This document shows, one piece after another, positions 35,145 to 46,062 of a stretch of 64,000 bases of DNA. Each line of letters opens with the position of its first letter. Within the stretch, counting starts at the first letter, position 1. Under the pieces are notes generated by a model. The model ran no database searches, was not told the DNA's origin, and worked only from the letters and a program-made list of their open reading frames with translations. A program made the translations under genes and the position numbers. This DNA comes from Cyathus striatus (taxonomy: Eukaryota > Basidiomycota > Agaricomycetes > Agaricales > Nidulariaceae). The DNA is taken from contig JAOVFP010000013.1 in the NCBI GenBank assembly GCA_025738555.1, positions 806,001 to 870,000 on the forward strand, written 5' to 3'.

Positions 35145-37617
35145 TTAGACATCAATATCCAATCCATAATCTGCTATTCCATCATCCTCTTCTCTGTCAT
35201 ATTCATCTGCTGCTTCCTCTCTGTCATATATATCTTCTGCTTCCTCTTCTGCTTCCTCTTCTTCCAATTCAGAATTATCAGATCCATCTTCCATAATATC
35301 TTCATCATCTTGATTACTATTGTTTCTTTCAAGTGGCTTCTTAATAACCTTTTGTGTATGAATAAATAGAAGTGCATGTATAGTCCAGTTGAAGTTAATG
35401 ACAGTCATTCTGTTGAGCATGTTTTGGTATCCTCCAAGCCATGCATTGAGTTGCTCACAAGCCTGTATGCAAATATTAAATAATGTTCTGTATTCATATA
35501 AATTTCTTCTTACCTGAGTATTGAAGGCTCTTTTATAATGTGGTCTTCCATGAATATCATTTTCCACTACAACCAAGTTGGGTGCAGATCCATTTAAAGG
35601 TGCTGGGTTGCACCATTTACGACATGTATAATCAGTTGTTCTGTGGTTAATATAATGATATGAATCAACAATAAATCTGGTTGTTAGACTCCAGATTCTC
35701 CATGCACCATTTAGCACAGCATTCTTTAGTACTACACATGCTTTGTCAATACAGACATAACTTGGACGAGATTCAAGAGTTGGATATACATGATCTAAAA
35801 ATCTCATAATATTTCCAGGTCCCTCAGATTTTGTGAACTTGGTCCATGCAATGACTGCTCCACATGGTGCACATAGTGTTTCAATACAGTAAAACCGAGG
35901 AGCAGTAAAGTAATGGTTTCGCTCCTCATGTGGTGCAGGAGCATCATCATGTGGCATCACCTGCTGGTTTATGCGAGGAAGCCAATCTACTTGTTCCTCT
36001 TCACTTCTTCGAATAAGTCTTCTTATTCCTAAAAGTGTTTGCCGACCAAATCTTACAAGATGGTTGCGCCATTGTGACTGATGATTAATACATGTTTTAG
36101 AATTTTGTTCTTTAGGGTTGTTACATGATTTTATATGACATAAGTGACCACGCATAGCTTGATGATATATACAAAATACACCTTTTTTTTCATTTTCTAA
36201 ACTGTTATCACAGTTCTCATATGCACAATGTCTTGGGCCCATGATTATTCCATCCATAACAACCATATTTACTATTGGTTTCTCAGTTTGATTTGATTCA
36301 TTTGTATCTGGTACTCTACTGGATAATTCACTAGATGATTCACTTGATGATTCACTAGATAGTTCATTATCAATATCCATATTATTGGTTGTGCTGTTGA
36401 TTTGTTGAATTTGTTGCCGAGAAAGTGCTCTAGCTTCTATTTCCTCTCTCATGGATTGATCAGCATCTTCACCCTGTAAAATTGGAACTGTTTGATTTTC
36501 ATCAATTCCAGCTACTGCTGCTGGAGTATCATCAGTTATTCTATCTGGAGTACTTTTATATTCATGTGTACATTCACTACATGAATGATCTTTGGCACAT
36601 GCAATAATTCCTTCCTGTCCAAGTATTTCAAATGCTTTTCTAGTCAACTCTTGTATATCACGTTCATCAGATGTTATAACAAGTGTTTTATCATTGTATG
36701 TTGCTACCTGTCTTACACTTTCAGAAACAAATGCCTGCCAAGTTTGTCTACGAGACAGTTTAAATGCTGATTCTCTGAAGCATTCATTCCAAAATTCTGT
36801 AAATGCACCTGTAGATGCATGAAAATAATAAATTCCTTGAAGAACAGCATTTGTATAGCATCTGTCTCCCCAGACTTGCTGTCCAAGCTTTATATATTTT
36901 GCAGAGTTCTTTAGTCCTTTTATACATGTGCCATTTGTATGTTTTACACTTTTATGATCTGCATAGTAAAATGATTTACAACACTTGCATTTTCCTTTCA
37001 GAACATAGGCACTACTGTAAGGATGCATTCCTTTTATAAGTGTTACATGTGAAACATCTCGTTTTCGAACATCTTGGTAAAGTGGTGCTTGATCACATGA
37101 TTGTGTTGAGCAAGTATAATGGCTTGGACAAATAGTAAAGACTGGTTCAATTTCTGTAGTTTTTACAGAATTAAGAGGATGACCTTTTATAGTTGGATCA
37201 AGTGTTAAAATTGTTGCAAATGAATCAAGTTTTGTGCCCAATGCATTTATTTTCTGTATGTTGGTTAAATCAGCAGCAGCAGTAAATTCATCTTCAGTAA
37301 ATAGATAATTAATATTATTATTTATATCTCTTTGTAGAACTCTAATAAGAGCATTAATCCAACTTGTTGTAGGTTTTTTAAACACTTGTTTTTGGTATCC
37401 ATGAAGATTCAATAGATCCGTATTATTTATTAATGTGAATATCAGTTTGAGTACCACTGCTAATGTAATGTCTTCATGGAAGTTGTTGGTAATAAATTCA
37501 GAAAAATCTGAAAATGTTATTTCTGGAAATGGATCTTGTACTGGAGATGCCCATGCTTTTGGAATAGATGATATAAGGGCATAAAATGTGAAAAACAAAA
37601 TAAAAGAGTGCCAGAAA
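35145..37617 (-). CDS. KDZ transposase with CxC5 and CxC6 cysteine clusters, copy B
   Basis: An open frame of over 800 codons without stops. A 51-bp in-frame intron (35463-35513) is supported by copy A, where the same segment contains stops. Reading from the TTG-led frame at 37598: helical N-terminus to residue 150; CxC5 cluster about 155-300 (ICPSHYTCSTQSC, KGKCKCCKSFYYADHKS); Ser-rich linker; CxC6 cluster about 445-510 (GPRHCAYENC, VFCIYHQ, LCHIKSC, TCINHQ); conserved KDZ-associated block about 560-760 (IVDSYHYINHRTTDYTCRKW, ACEQLNAWLGGYQNML); acidic tail ending YGLDIDV. The clusters are thought to bind metal and nucleic acid. No ATG precedes the frame. It opens after an acceptor at 37618-37620, so an upstream exon is needed, possibly the accessory gene's last exon. 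Confidence 0.85.
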
Positions 37618-37620
37618 CTA

Positions 37621-38184
37621 CAGAATTTTAAGTTAGCTTATTATCCTTGCAGAATTAAACAAACACAATGAGATATGTGTATTTGAACTACAACACAAGG
37701 AAAGAACTGTTTAAGTTTATAATGTACATATGGAATACTTGTTGAAAGTATAAGTAAAATATAATACAAATTGCTCTATGTTGTATTTGTTGAAAATACA
37801 GCATTGAGATAAATATTAATGAAGGTGAAACAAGTATACAATGGAAAAACTGAAGGCCATACTGTTGAAGTAAAATATAGTACAAATCTTGCATGCTTGT
37901 TGAAAGAATGTAAGACAACAGCAATTAATACAGAACTTACAGTCTATACTGTTGAAAGTAGGACCTAAGTTGAAAAAAAAATTTGTACAAGTAATACATA
38001 CTTGTTGAAAGTATGCATCTGATCAAAAGAAATTAATACAGAACTTACAGTCCATACTGTTGAAAGTAGGACCTAAGTTGAAAAAAAAAAAAATTGTACA
38101 AGTAATACATACTTGTTGAAAGTATGCATATAACAGGTAAAATATTGATACTGAATATAAACAAAAAGCAGTTCAATGAAATTC
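37621..38184 (-). repeat. Splice-like tandem units, copy B spacer/intron
   Basis: On the minus strand, tandem units of about 110 bp hold a T run, CAACTTAGGTCCTACTTTCA, ACAGTATGGACTGTAAGTTC and TTTCAACAAGTATG. The layout is the same as 23085-23653 in copy A, but the two copies differ in unit number. Confidence 0.55.
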
Positions 38185-40400
38185 TTACAAATTTAGATTC
38201 TCTCTGTTCTTCTTTCTCTTTCCATCCTTCCTTTTCTCCTTCTCCTTCTCTTTTCCTTTAGTTGTTTCTCTCACTCTTTCTTTTCCCTTTCCCTTTCCCT
38301 TTCCCTTATCTTTGCTTTTCATATTGTCAGAAGACTCCTCATCTTCAGATGTCTCCTTTGCATCTTTCTTAGCAATCTTCTGCTGTTTCTCAATTTTCAG
38401 AAGAATAGCCTTTAAAGTTTCTTGAGTCTGTGTCTTTCCTTTCCAAACCTCATGGTCAGAATTCATTCCCTTGAAGCCAAAGATTCATTTGAGGGTGCAA
38501 ATGAAGTTTTGTAAACACTCCTCTCCACCTATAATATGCTGGTACTGACATAAATATTGGTGCAACAATATTTATACCAGGCAATTTGTCTTTCCATTTT
38601 CCACTAGAAATCATTGATGGAAGTTGCTTAATGATATTTTCAATGAATAACCATTTGGCATAGGATAAACATATATTTGAAACAGTATGATCACGTAAAG
38701 CATTGGGAACTTTGAATAGATTGATTAATTTTTGCTGATCTGAAGTTGTTTCTCTTAACTTAGATGTGGAAGATGTTGAAGCATCTTCATTGGAACCTGA
38801 TGGAATACTAGATATATTTGATGTTTGTGTTGTGCCAAAACCATCCTAAATTCCATTTAAGTTATGCACTACTTCTGAAATAAATTATAACTTACAAGTA
38901 AAATCTTACAATATGTATTTCCATTTGTATCCAGATTCCATTCTACTTGCTGATTTGTATCATTCAATAACTCAGAATATTGACCAGCAAAGTTCCATCC
39001 TTCACTTTCCCATAAAAAAATATATGGATTGGATACTTGAATCAACTTATACTTCTGTCCAATGTATTTTAAAATCTTATATAAATGAACTTGAATTTCA
39101 ATTTTTTGAAATGAGAATATTGGATCAGCAGCTGAAAAATCTTTGTAGATATACAGAGTTCCAGTAGTTGGAATTGCATCAGATGCAATCTCTGACATTG
39201 TATCATTGTCTCCAATGTTGTAATTATTTCCCACTGCTTTCTGGCGACTATGTCCACCAGTAATTCTTGAGGCGCCTTGAAGATCTAAAGACATATCCTC
39301 TTCAGGAGTATACTCATATTGTCTCATAAAATTTTGAAACTGCATTGGATTATGCAATAATTCATTTTGAGTTGATTTATCAGACTCAGAGATTGAACTT
39401 CTAGATGAAGTCCCAGAAGCAGATCGGCTTGAAGTAGACTGACTAGATGCAGAATGATGTGAAATGGATCTTCTGCTAACTTTTGATGAATGACTGGTGG
39501 AACTCATAGTAGGAGACTCAGAAGACTCAGATCTTCCCCTTTTATCAACAGATTTACGGGGAGTGATTTCAGTAGCATCCTGATTTTCAAAGTCCATTTC
39601 TTCTTGAATTTGGAGAGGCTGCCTTGCATGTGAAAATACTGATGAACTTTCATCATCATTGAATAAATCATCCATATTAATGGACAGAAAATTAAATGAG
39701 TCCTGAGGAGCAGATGCTTGAACAAGAGATGCAGGTGTAACTGTTCCTGAACATTCACGGTAGTGTGGTGGTGGAGCAACTGAGATGTTGCTATTTTCTA
39801 AGATTCTTTCTGCACTGAAATCAAGTAAAATGTCAGAAATATATATAAATAAACAAAAAAATGTACTTTGTTAGCTTCTTTGGTGGTCCAGCAGCATCAT
39901 TCCACTGGTCTTCTTCAAGACGTTGAACAGATGTTATTCTATAAATGTATAAATCACTGAAATCATGAAGTAATTTTTACTTACTTGGTTTTCTTCTTTC
40001 TAATCACTGCCCTTTTCATTTCAGAACTCACCTCTTTCACCAGTTCCTGCTCCTTCTCCCCTTCTCTCTGCTCCCCTTCTCTCTGTTCCTCAATTTCAAC
40101 TTCTTCTTCCTCACTCTCTGCTTCTCCCTCAGCCATTACCACATCCTCCTTGTCCTCCTCCTCCTCCTCCTCCTCCTCCTCCTCCTCCTCACTCTCACTT
40201 ACAACCTTCTTTCTCCCTTTTCCCTTTCTCCCACTTTTACTAACTTCTCCTGACTTAGCTCCACCTCTCTTGGATCTGGAACTAGGAGCTTGAGACTTTA
40301 CTGCTACAGAAGTGCCAGAATTTTTGGACCTGGACCTGGTGGAAGTGGCAGAAACAGCAGCAGTAGCAGCAGTAGCAGATCTGAGAGCTCTAGGAGGCAT
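38185..40400 (-). pseudogene. KDZ accessory gene, copy B, 5-bp deletion
   Basis: Same four-exon structure as copy A: ATG at 40400, exon 1 to about 39985, exon 2 about 39866-39937 (TSVQRLEEDQWND), exon 3 to about 38896, exon 4 about 38848-38185. Protein identity is high throughout. Relative to copy A, five bases are missing at about 38460 (copy A GAATGAAGACATCTCTGAC, copy B GAATGAATTCTGAC). This shifts the frame and meets a stop at once. The Glu run is followed by an extra EGEQREGEKEQEL insert absent from copy A. If the accessory exon is spliced to the transposase, this frameshift disables copy B's whole product. Confidence 0.75.
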
Positions 40401-40689
40401 AGAGATTGAAGTACAATAAAGCAGAGGTTAAGTGATGTACTCTGATGAGGGGGGAAAGGAAGGAACTTTACAGCACAGGTGCTTCTATATATGAGATACA
40501 GCAAGACATCACAAGATTCAACTTATAAATAGCATGAGAGAAGAATTCATTTAAATTTCCATATAGGTCCTGCTGTTCTCATCAACTGACAATTGCCAGG
40601 ACAAGAATACCACAGGACCGAAATGAAAAGCCTCTGCCAAAGCAGAGAAAGACCAAAAATTATCCCACACACTAAGATGTGTGGGAATG

Positions 40690-41660
40690 TGCAGACAGAG
40701 GGAAGACAACACATGGCGCAACAAGAATATAGCAAGGGGGGGTATGCGCGGACAGAGAGGGAAGACAGCACAGGCACAACGCGAACATAGCGAGGGGTAC
40801 GCGCAGATAGAGGGGAGAGGATGGGACAGGGTGAAACGAGCAAGAACAGAGGGGGGGTACATGCAGACAGAAGGGGGAACACAACACAGTGCAAAACAAG
40901 AACATAGTGAGAGGGGGGGGGTACACGCAGACAGAGGGGAGAGGATAGGACATGGTGAAACGAGAACATAGCGAAGAGGGGGGGGGGGGGGTACACGCGA
41001 TGGAGGGGGAAGATTTCACACGGCGCAACGAGAACATAGCGAGGGGGTGAACACGCAGACAGGGGGAAGACGGCACATAGTCGACGCAACGACGTTACAT
41101 GGCGCAATGTGAACATAACGAAAGGGGGTATGCGTATCTGGGGGAACATGCAGATGGAGGGGAAGATGGCACATAGTCGACACGACGACGTTGCATGGGG
41201 CAACGTGAGCATAATGAGAGGGGGTAAGTGTATCTGGGGGGTGAACGCGCAGACGGAGGGGGGAAGACGGCACGATGTGGGCGTAGCGAGAGGGGGGGTA
41301 TGCACATCCGGGGGGTGAGAACACGCAGACGAGAGGGGGGGGGGGCGGCACACAGTCGACGCAACAACGTTGCACGGCGCAACGTGAACATAACGAAAGG
41401 GGGGTATCCACATCCGGGGGAATGCGCAGATGGAGGGGGAAGACAGTGCATAGTCGACATGATGACGTTGCACGGCGCAACATGAATATAGCGAGAGGGG
41501 GGTTATGCGCATCCGAGGGGGTGAACACACAGACGGAGAGGGGAAGACAGCGCACAGTCGACACGGCGCAACGTGAGCATAACGAGAGGGGGGGTAAGCG
41601 CATCCGGGGGGGTGAATGTGCAGACGGAGGGAGGAAGAGAGAGCGGAAAGGGTGGGGGAG
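40690..41660 (-). repeat. Minisatellite upstream of accessory gene, KDZ copy B
   Basis: G-rich on the + strand. Units of about 60-100 bp contain GCAGACGGAGGGGGAAGACG, CACATAGTCGACGCAACGAC and GGCGCAACGTGAACATAACG. Several runs of 6-15 G occur (the longest about 40978-40992). It is the uninterrupted counterpart of the array that FB1 splits in copy A. Confidence 0.8.
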
Positions 41661-42239
41661 GACGTTGTGCGGTGCGTCGAGAACGAGCGTTTGCGCTACA
41701 AGACAGAATCGCCCACACGATGAATCGAGAACAAGTGTTTGCGCTACATGACAGAATCGCCCACGCGTGTACCAACATATGGTGTCATCGAAGATACACC
41801 TCTGTTGCTAAAAAAAAACTAGCAAGAACGAGTAAATGAAACATAAAAAAAAAACTTACTTGTTGGTATCTCCCCCAACAACAAATCGTTTCGACCCTCC
41901 ACCATGTTCCAGACTTACAGCGAGAAGGGACAAGAAGAGAGCGAGGAGAGAGAGAGGAAGCGAGTCAAGGGAAAAGGGTGGGAAAGGGCGAAGAGGGGGA
42001 AAGTGGGGGGAGGAGCGAGTAACCAGTCCAGGTAATTCCACCAAATCCAAAAACCATGCACAGACCATTTGCGCACGGACCATGTCACGTGACATCACAC
42101 GAGGGAACCGAAACCGAATACGAAAAACGCACGGACCATGTCACGTGATCTTCTCGCACGTTCCATGTCACACGGTCACGTGATCTTCGATGCAGATCTT
42201 TGATGTGGACCAATGTTGTGTGGGAACTTGTGACAACAG
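41661..42239 (-). repeat. KDZ copy B 5' region
   Basis: On the minus strand it matches copy A 15890-16400, with GGACTGGTTACTCGCTCC and a GT donor-like AACAAGTAAGTT. Two TGTCACGTGAC palindromes with CATGGTCC words occur at 42080-42185. A 5' non-coding exon or promoter is likely. No protein supported. Confidence 0.5.
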
Positions 42240-42551
42240 AGTTTAATGTCAGAGAATGTACTGACAGCCCAGTGACTTACTATCAAGAGATTCTCACTGG
42301 ACTCTCTGAAATTCATCTCACTATAGTATCACTGCACTCTCTGAGACTCTCACCCAATGAGAATTTGGTGAGATTTTAGTGAGATGAAAATTGTTTATTT
42401 TCTCAATGTAGTCTCAGTAAATTCTCAGTGAACTCTCTCTACACTCTCAGTACTATCACTAAAATTAACCTGGATTCTCACTGGAGTATCAGAGAGTCTC
42501 ATGAGAATCTCACTGGATTCTCCTGAGAATGTGGGTCAGTGTAATGTCCTC
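42240..42551 (-). repeat. KDZ copy B right subterminal array and terminus
   Basis: TTCTCACTGGACTCTCTGA, CTCACTGGAGTATCAGAGAG and similar words in both orientations, then ATGTGGGTCAGTGTAATGTC at the terminus. Copy A has no equivalent because its left end is deleted. Confidence 0.75.
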
Positions 42552-42953
42552 GAAATGGGAAACACTGAATCAGCCTGCTGGGAATGCCAGGTCTCAGACC
42601 TAGCCAGGCATCTATGAAGTGCTGATACACAGTGCTGGTACAGTGTGGTTAGATAGCAGTGCTTGCTGGGAGTCTCGTCATCATGCCTTTTCCTATGACA
42701 CAATAACATGGCTTTGATAATCTATTATTAGAATAGATGCGTGCTTAGCTTGATCTCTGGCCTTACTGGTAACTATTTCCCACTGATGTCAAGAATAAAC
42801 TCAGACCTCAATGTCTCTATTCTTAGACACTTGCCTACTTAGGCTAGAAATGTCCCTTATTTAGCACAAATCATTCCCATGCTAGCTAATGGTCTGGGAC
42901 CTCTACCTTAGCTACTAAATACAACCCATATATATTATACTGTTTGTAAGTAG
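42552..42953 (+). repeat. Repeat F, copy 2, right part
   Basis: It starts with the right target duplication GAAATGGG and then follows 13331-13732 closely. Confidence 0.85.
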
Positions 42954-43677
42954 TGTTTAGAATGTAGAAATAAATGTTTTATAGAGGGTAGAAGTATGCT
43001 AGGCATATTAATACTACCAATGACAAATCTTGAGTGATACTTACCTAGAGGATCTTGGGCTTGAGAACTGGGGTTAAGTCCTGCACTGCCAGTTAAAGAG
43101 TATGATAATACATACTCCTAAAACAAGGGAATAAAACCAATATAAAAACAGTACAAAGATTAAAAGAGATAAAGTATAACATACCTGGAGAGGGATAAAA
43201 CCTGAGTTGGAATAGTGGTTTATTAGGATCTATTGAAATAAATGAGCACATGTCTCTTCTCAGGAATTGAAGGATTGATAATGTTGAGAACCTGGGCACA
43301 GTAGAACACATGAAGTAGTTGGAACACTGCTAAAAACACACTTACCAAAGCTAAAAGACAAAGCTGAAGAGATGGTTTTTTGGTAAAGCCAAGATTGATG
43401 ATACCAGACAAGTGTTTGGACTTGGGCATAACTAACGCCATATGTATGCATAGTTTCTCTGGCACAGGAATTCGATGTATAGCATTGCGTAAGCTATGGG
43501 TGGGCACTCATCAGGGAAAACCGAGCACCAGGCGCGGATTTGTGGGGACATTGACATGCACCTTCACATGTCTGGTATGGTGTTATTTGCGAGCATATGA
43601 TGTGCAATGTTTGATATACAGCACCTGGGCCGGTACTATAATACCACCTACATGATAGATATATATTTTTAGTATAG
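42954..43677. other. Intergenic, nothing recognised
   Basis: No supported gene. A GAACTGGGGTTAAGTCCTGC word at about 43058 resembles one at about 10743. Confidence 0.4.
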
Positions 43678-43702
43678 TGGATGCCTTTCCATAGGAATCT
43701 AT
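43678..43702 (+). repeat. Inverted terminal repeat E, left
   Basis: TGGATGCCTTTCCATAGGAA continues to 43702 and is the exact inverse of 56502-56526. Inside it, AATCTATT/AATAGATT words recur, as they do inside the right copy. No clear target duplication. Confidence 0.6.
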
Positions 43703-43783
43703 TATGAATAGATTCAAATATTTCATAGATTGGAGTTTCAAAATCTATGTCTATTTCATATCATTTTCCTGTAGCCAATTCTA

Positions 43784-44879
43784 TTAGAATCTATTAACAA
43801 TGGATACTCCCTTTTGGCAAGCTGACAAAGCATCCCACACAATTCGTGCCCCATTGATTCCAACATGCCTCAGGCTTCCCAAAGGCTTCCCCCTCATCAT
43901 CACCGATTCATCTGTTTCTTCCGACTCATTTACAGATGTATCAAGCTTATTGAGCTGCTCAATTGACTCAGAAGTGTCTGAAGAGTTAGAGTCAGAAGAT
44001 GACTCAGATGAAGACTTAGATATATCAAGTTTCATACTCCCCAATTGTGAACTCAATGGTACCAGAATTTCTTCTTTATTCAACAAGTCACCTGCTTTTT
44101 CAGCAGTGAAAGTAGAAGTGGTATTCTCAGGCAAGGACATGTGAAGTTGAGAAGGAGGGGGAGGAGCAACAGACGTATTTTCATCCTCCAGAATTTGTTC
44201 CGCTCTACTAAATTAGTTAAAATATTCAAGGTCAACATAATAGTTACTTACGGGGTTAAATGCTGTGGTTTTCCTTTTGCTTCATTAGTGATATCTTCTT
44301 GTAGTCTTTTAACTGAAGTTTTTCTACATTTTAATGCTAGTTAGATCACATAAGAATGAATTAAAATACTACACACTTAGATTTTCCTCCTCCTTTTCCT
44401 TTTTCCTTTCCTTTTCCCTTTCCTTCCTCTGTTCTACCTAAATATCTTGAGTTCTCACTTTTTTTGGATTTTGTGTTAACTTGAGTTTTTGATTTCTTGG
44501 ACTTAGGCTTTTCAAAAAGCTCAGGAGGTGCCTCTGTCCCTCCTCCAGACTGTTCTTGAGCCCTGGAAGCAATTCTACTACTTGATCTGATGGATTTAGG
44601 CCTTTCAGAAAGTTCAGGAGGTGCATTTGTCCCTTCTCCTGATTGTTCTTGGGCCCTGGAAGCAATCCTACTACTTGATCTCATAGACTTAGGCCTTTCA
44701 GAAAACTCAGAAGGTGCATTTGCCCCTTCTCCAGATTGTTCTTGGGACTTAGAAGTAGTAATCTTACTAGTTGTTCTCACAACTTGCTCCTGGGTAACAG
44801 TTCTGGTCCTAGATCTGGACAATCTAGGCTCATCCATAGAGGGATTGACAGTGTTTGAAGTTTTAGTTGACCTAGACAT
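43784..44879 (-). pseudogene. Diverged KDZ accessory gene, copy C
   Basis: From the ATG at 44877-44879: MSRSTKTSNTVNPSMDEPRL, then three or four near-identical units of about 32 residues (AQEQSGEGTNAPPELSERPK and following), then a Lys-rich end. Exon 1 stops at 44377 in the same phase as copies A and B. Exon 2 (about 44254-44326) gives TSVKRLQEDITNEAKGKPQ, matching TSVQCLEEDQHNDAAGPPKK. Exon 3 opens AEQILEDENTSVAPPPPSQL, matching AERILEDSNISVAPPP. After a Ser-rich part the frame ends at 43784, much earlier than in copy A, and no transposase follows. This is an older, truncated relative. Confidence 0.65.
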
Positions 44880-45469
44880 ACTTGATACAGTGGATAGTGT
44901 GAAGAGCAGGTGAGGGGCAGAACAGTAATCACAGTGTTGATCAAAGTGGGAAGGGAAGAAAGATTTCGTCACTTAGAAAGCTTACTATATGTGAGAATCT
45001 AATTATATTACGGTCCGGCACATATTGATTCAAAAAGTTAAAAATAGAACGGAATCCAATAAGGTTCATGGCATGTGCCTACATTCAATTTACTAAAAAT
45101 AGACCAATGTCGGTCTAAATAGATTGCTATTGAATCGATTGCCAGCCTTGCACTATACTAATAATATACAGAAGCGATTGCATCTGCATGCGCTTGCAGC
45201 CTCACACTGTAATAATAATATACCAGAAGCGATTTCATCTGCATGTGCTTGCAGCTTACCATTAATAGTTTTTGTATGCACTTGCACCTTGCCTTGTACT
45301 ACATTAATAAGTCATGCACTCACAATCTCACTTTCTAGTAATTTGCACTCACTCATAGTCTCACAGGTTTGCTTATAATGTTTATAACATACAATATTAT
45401 TATTATTCTAATATGCTAGCTACACTAATACAAATATAAAAACATTGCTATTTAAGGGTATATATAGAT
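44880..45469. other. Upstream of copy C; nothing recognised
   Basis: AT-rich DNA with imperfect repeats of GCATGYGCTTGCAGC and AATATACAGAAGCGAT. No gene supported. Confidence 0.4.
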
Positions 45470-46062
45470 GTAGTGGTCCAGGGGCGACGGAGGTGGTGGT
45501 ATAAGGAGAGGTTGTCATCGTCGTACGCAGAGAGGTGCTGGTGCGTGGGCAGTGGCGAAACACATCCCCTTGTCACTTGTGAGATGAGGGGACGCGTGTG
45601 GGTGTGGTGTCGGCAGGCATGGATGGTGCTGAAACATGTCACCTCCTCACTTGCGAGACGAGGGGACGCGGATGGGTGTGAGTGTTGGCAGGTGTGGCTG
45701 TGGGTGGTGTGGGCAGTGGCGAAACATGTCCCCTCGTCACTTGTGAGATGAGGGGACGCGTGTGGGTGTGATGTCGGCGGGCGTGGATGGTACTGAAACA
45801 CGTCCCCTCCTCACTTGCGAGACGAGGGGACGCGGATGGGTGTGAGTGTCGGTAGGTGTGGCTGTGGGCAGTGTGGGCAGTGGCGAAACATGTCCCCTCG
45901 TCACTTGTGAGACGAGGGGATGCGTGTGGGTGTGATGTCGGCGGGCGTGGATGGTACTGAAACACGTCCCCTCCTCACTTGCGAGACAAGGGGACGCGGA
46001 TGGGTGTGAGTGTCAGCAGGTGTGGCTGTGGGCGGTGTGGGCAGTGGCGAAACACGTCCCCT
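45470..46062. repeat. Minisatellite upstream of copy C, left of FB2
   Basis: Higher-order unit of about 164 bp in roughly 3.5 copies, made of GTCCCCTCGTCACTTGTGAG and ACGAGGGGACGCGTGTGGGT segments. It resumes at 49286 after FB2. Same position relative to the accessory gene as the minisatellites of KDZ copies A and B, though the sequence differs. Confidence 0.8.

Larger units (their letters stand above)
34503..42551 (-). mobile_element. KDZ element copy B, complete, 8.05 kb
   Basis: The left end starts CAGTATGTTGCACTCTCCCA. The reverse complement of the right end starts GAGGACATTACACTGACCCA. They share CACT and CCCACA cores, and 15 of the first 22 positions match. GAAATGGG flanks both sides (34495-34502 and 42552-42559). 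The uninterrupted homologue at 13331-13338 has a single AAAATGGG-type site. Genes read on the minus strand: accessory gene first, then transposase. KDZ (Kyakuja-Dileera-Zisupton) elements are cut-and-paste-like DNA transposons expanded in basidiomycetes. As I recall, 8-bp duplications are described for Zisupton relatives. Confidence 0.88.
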
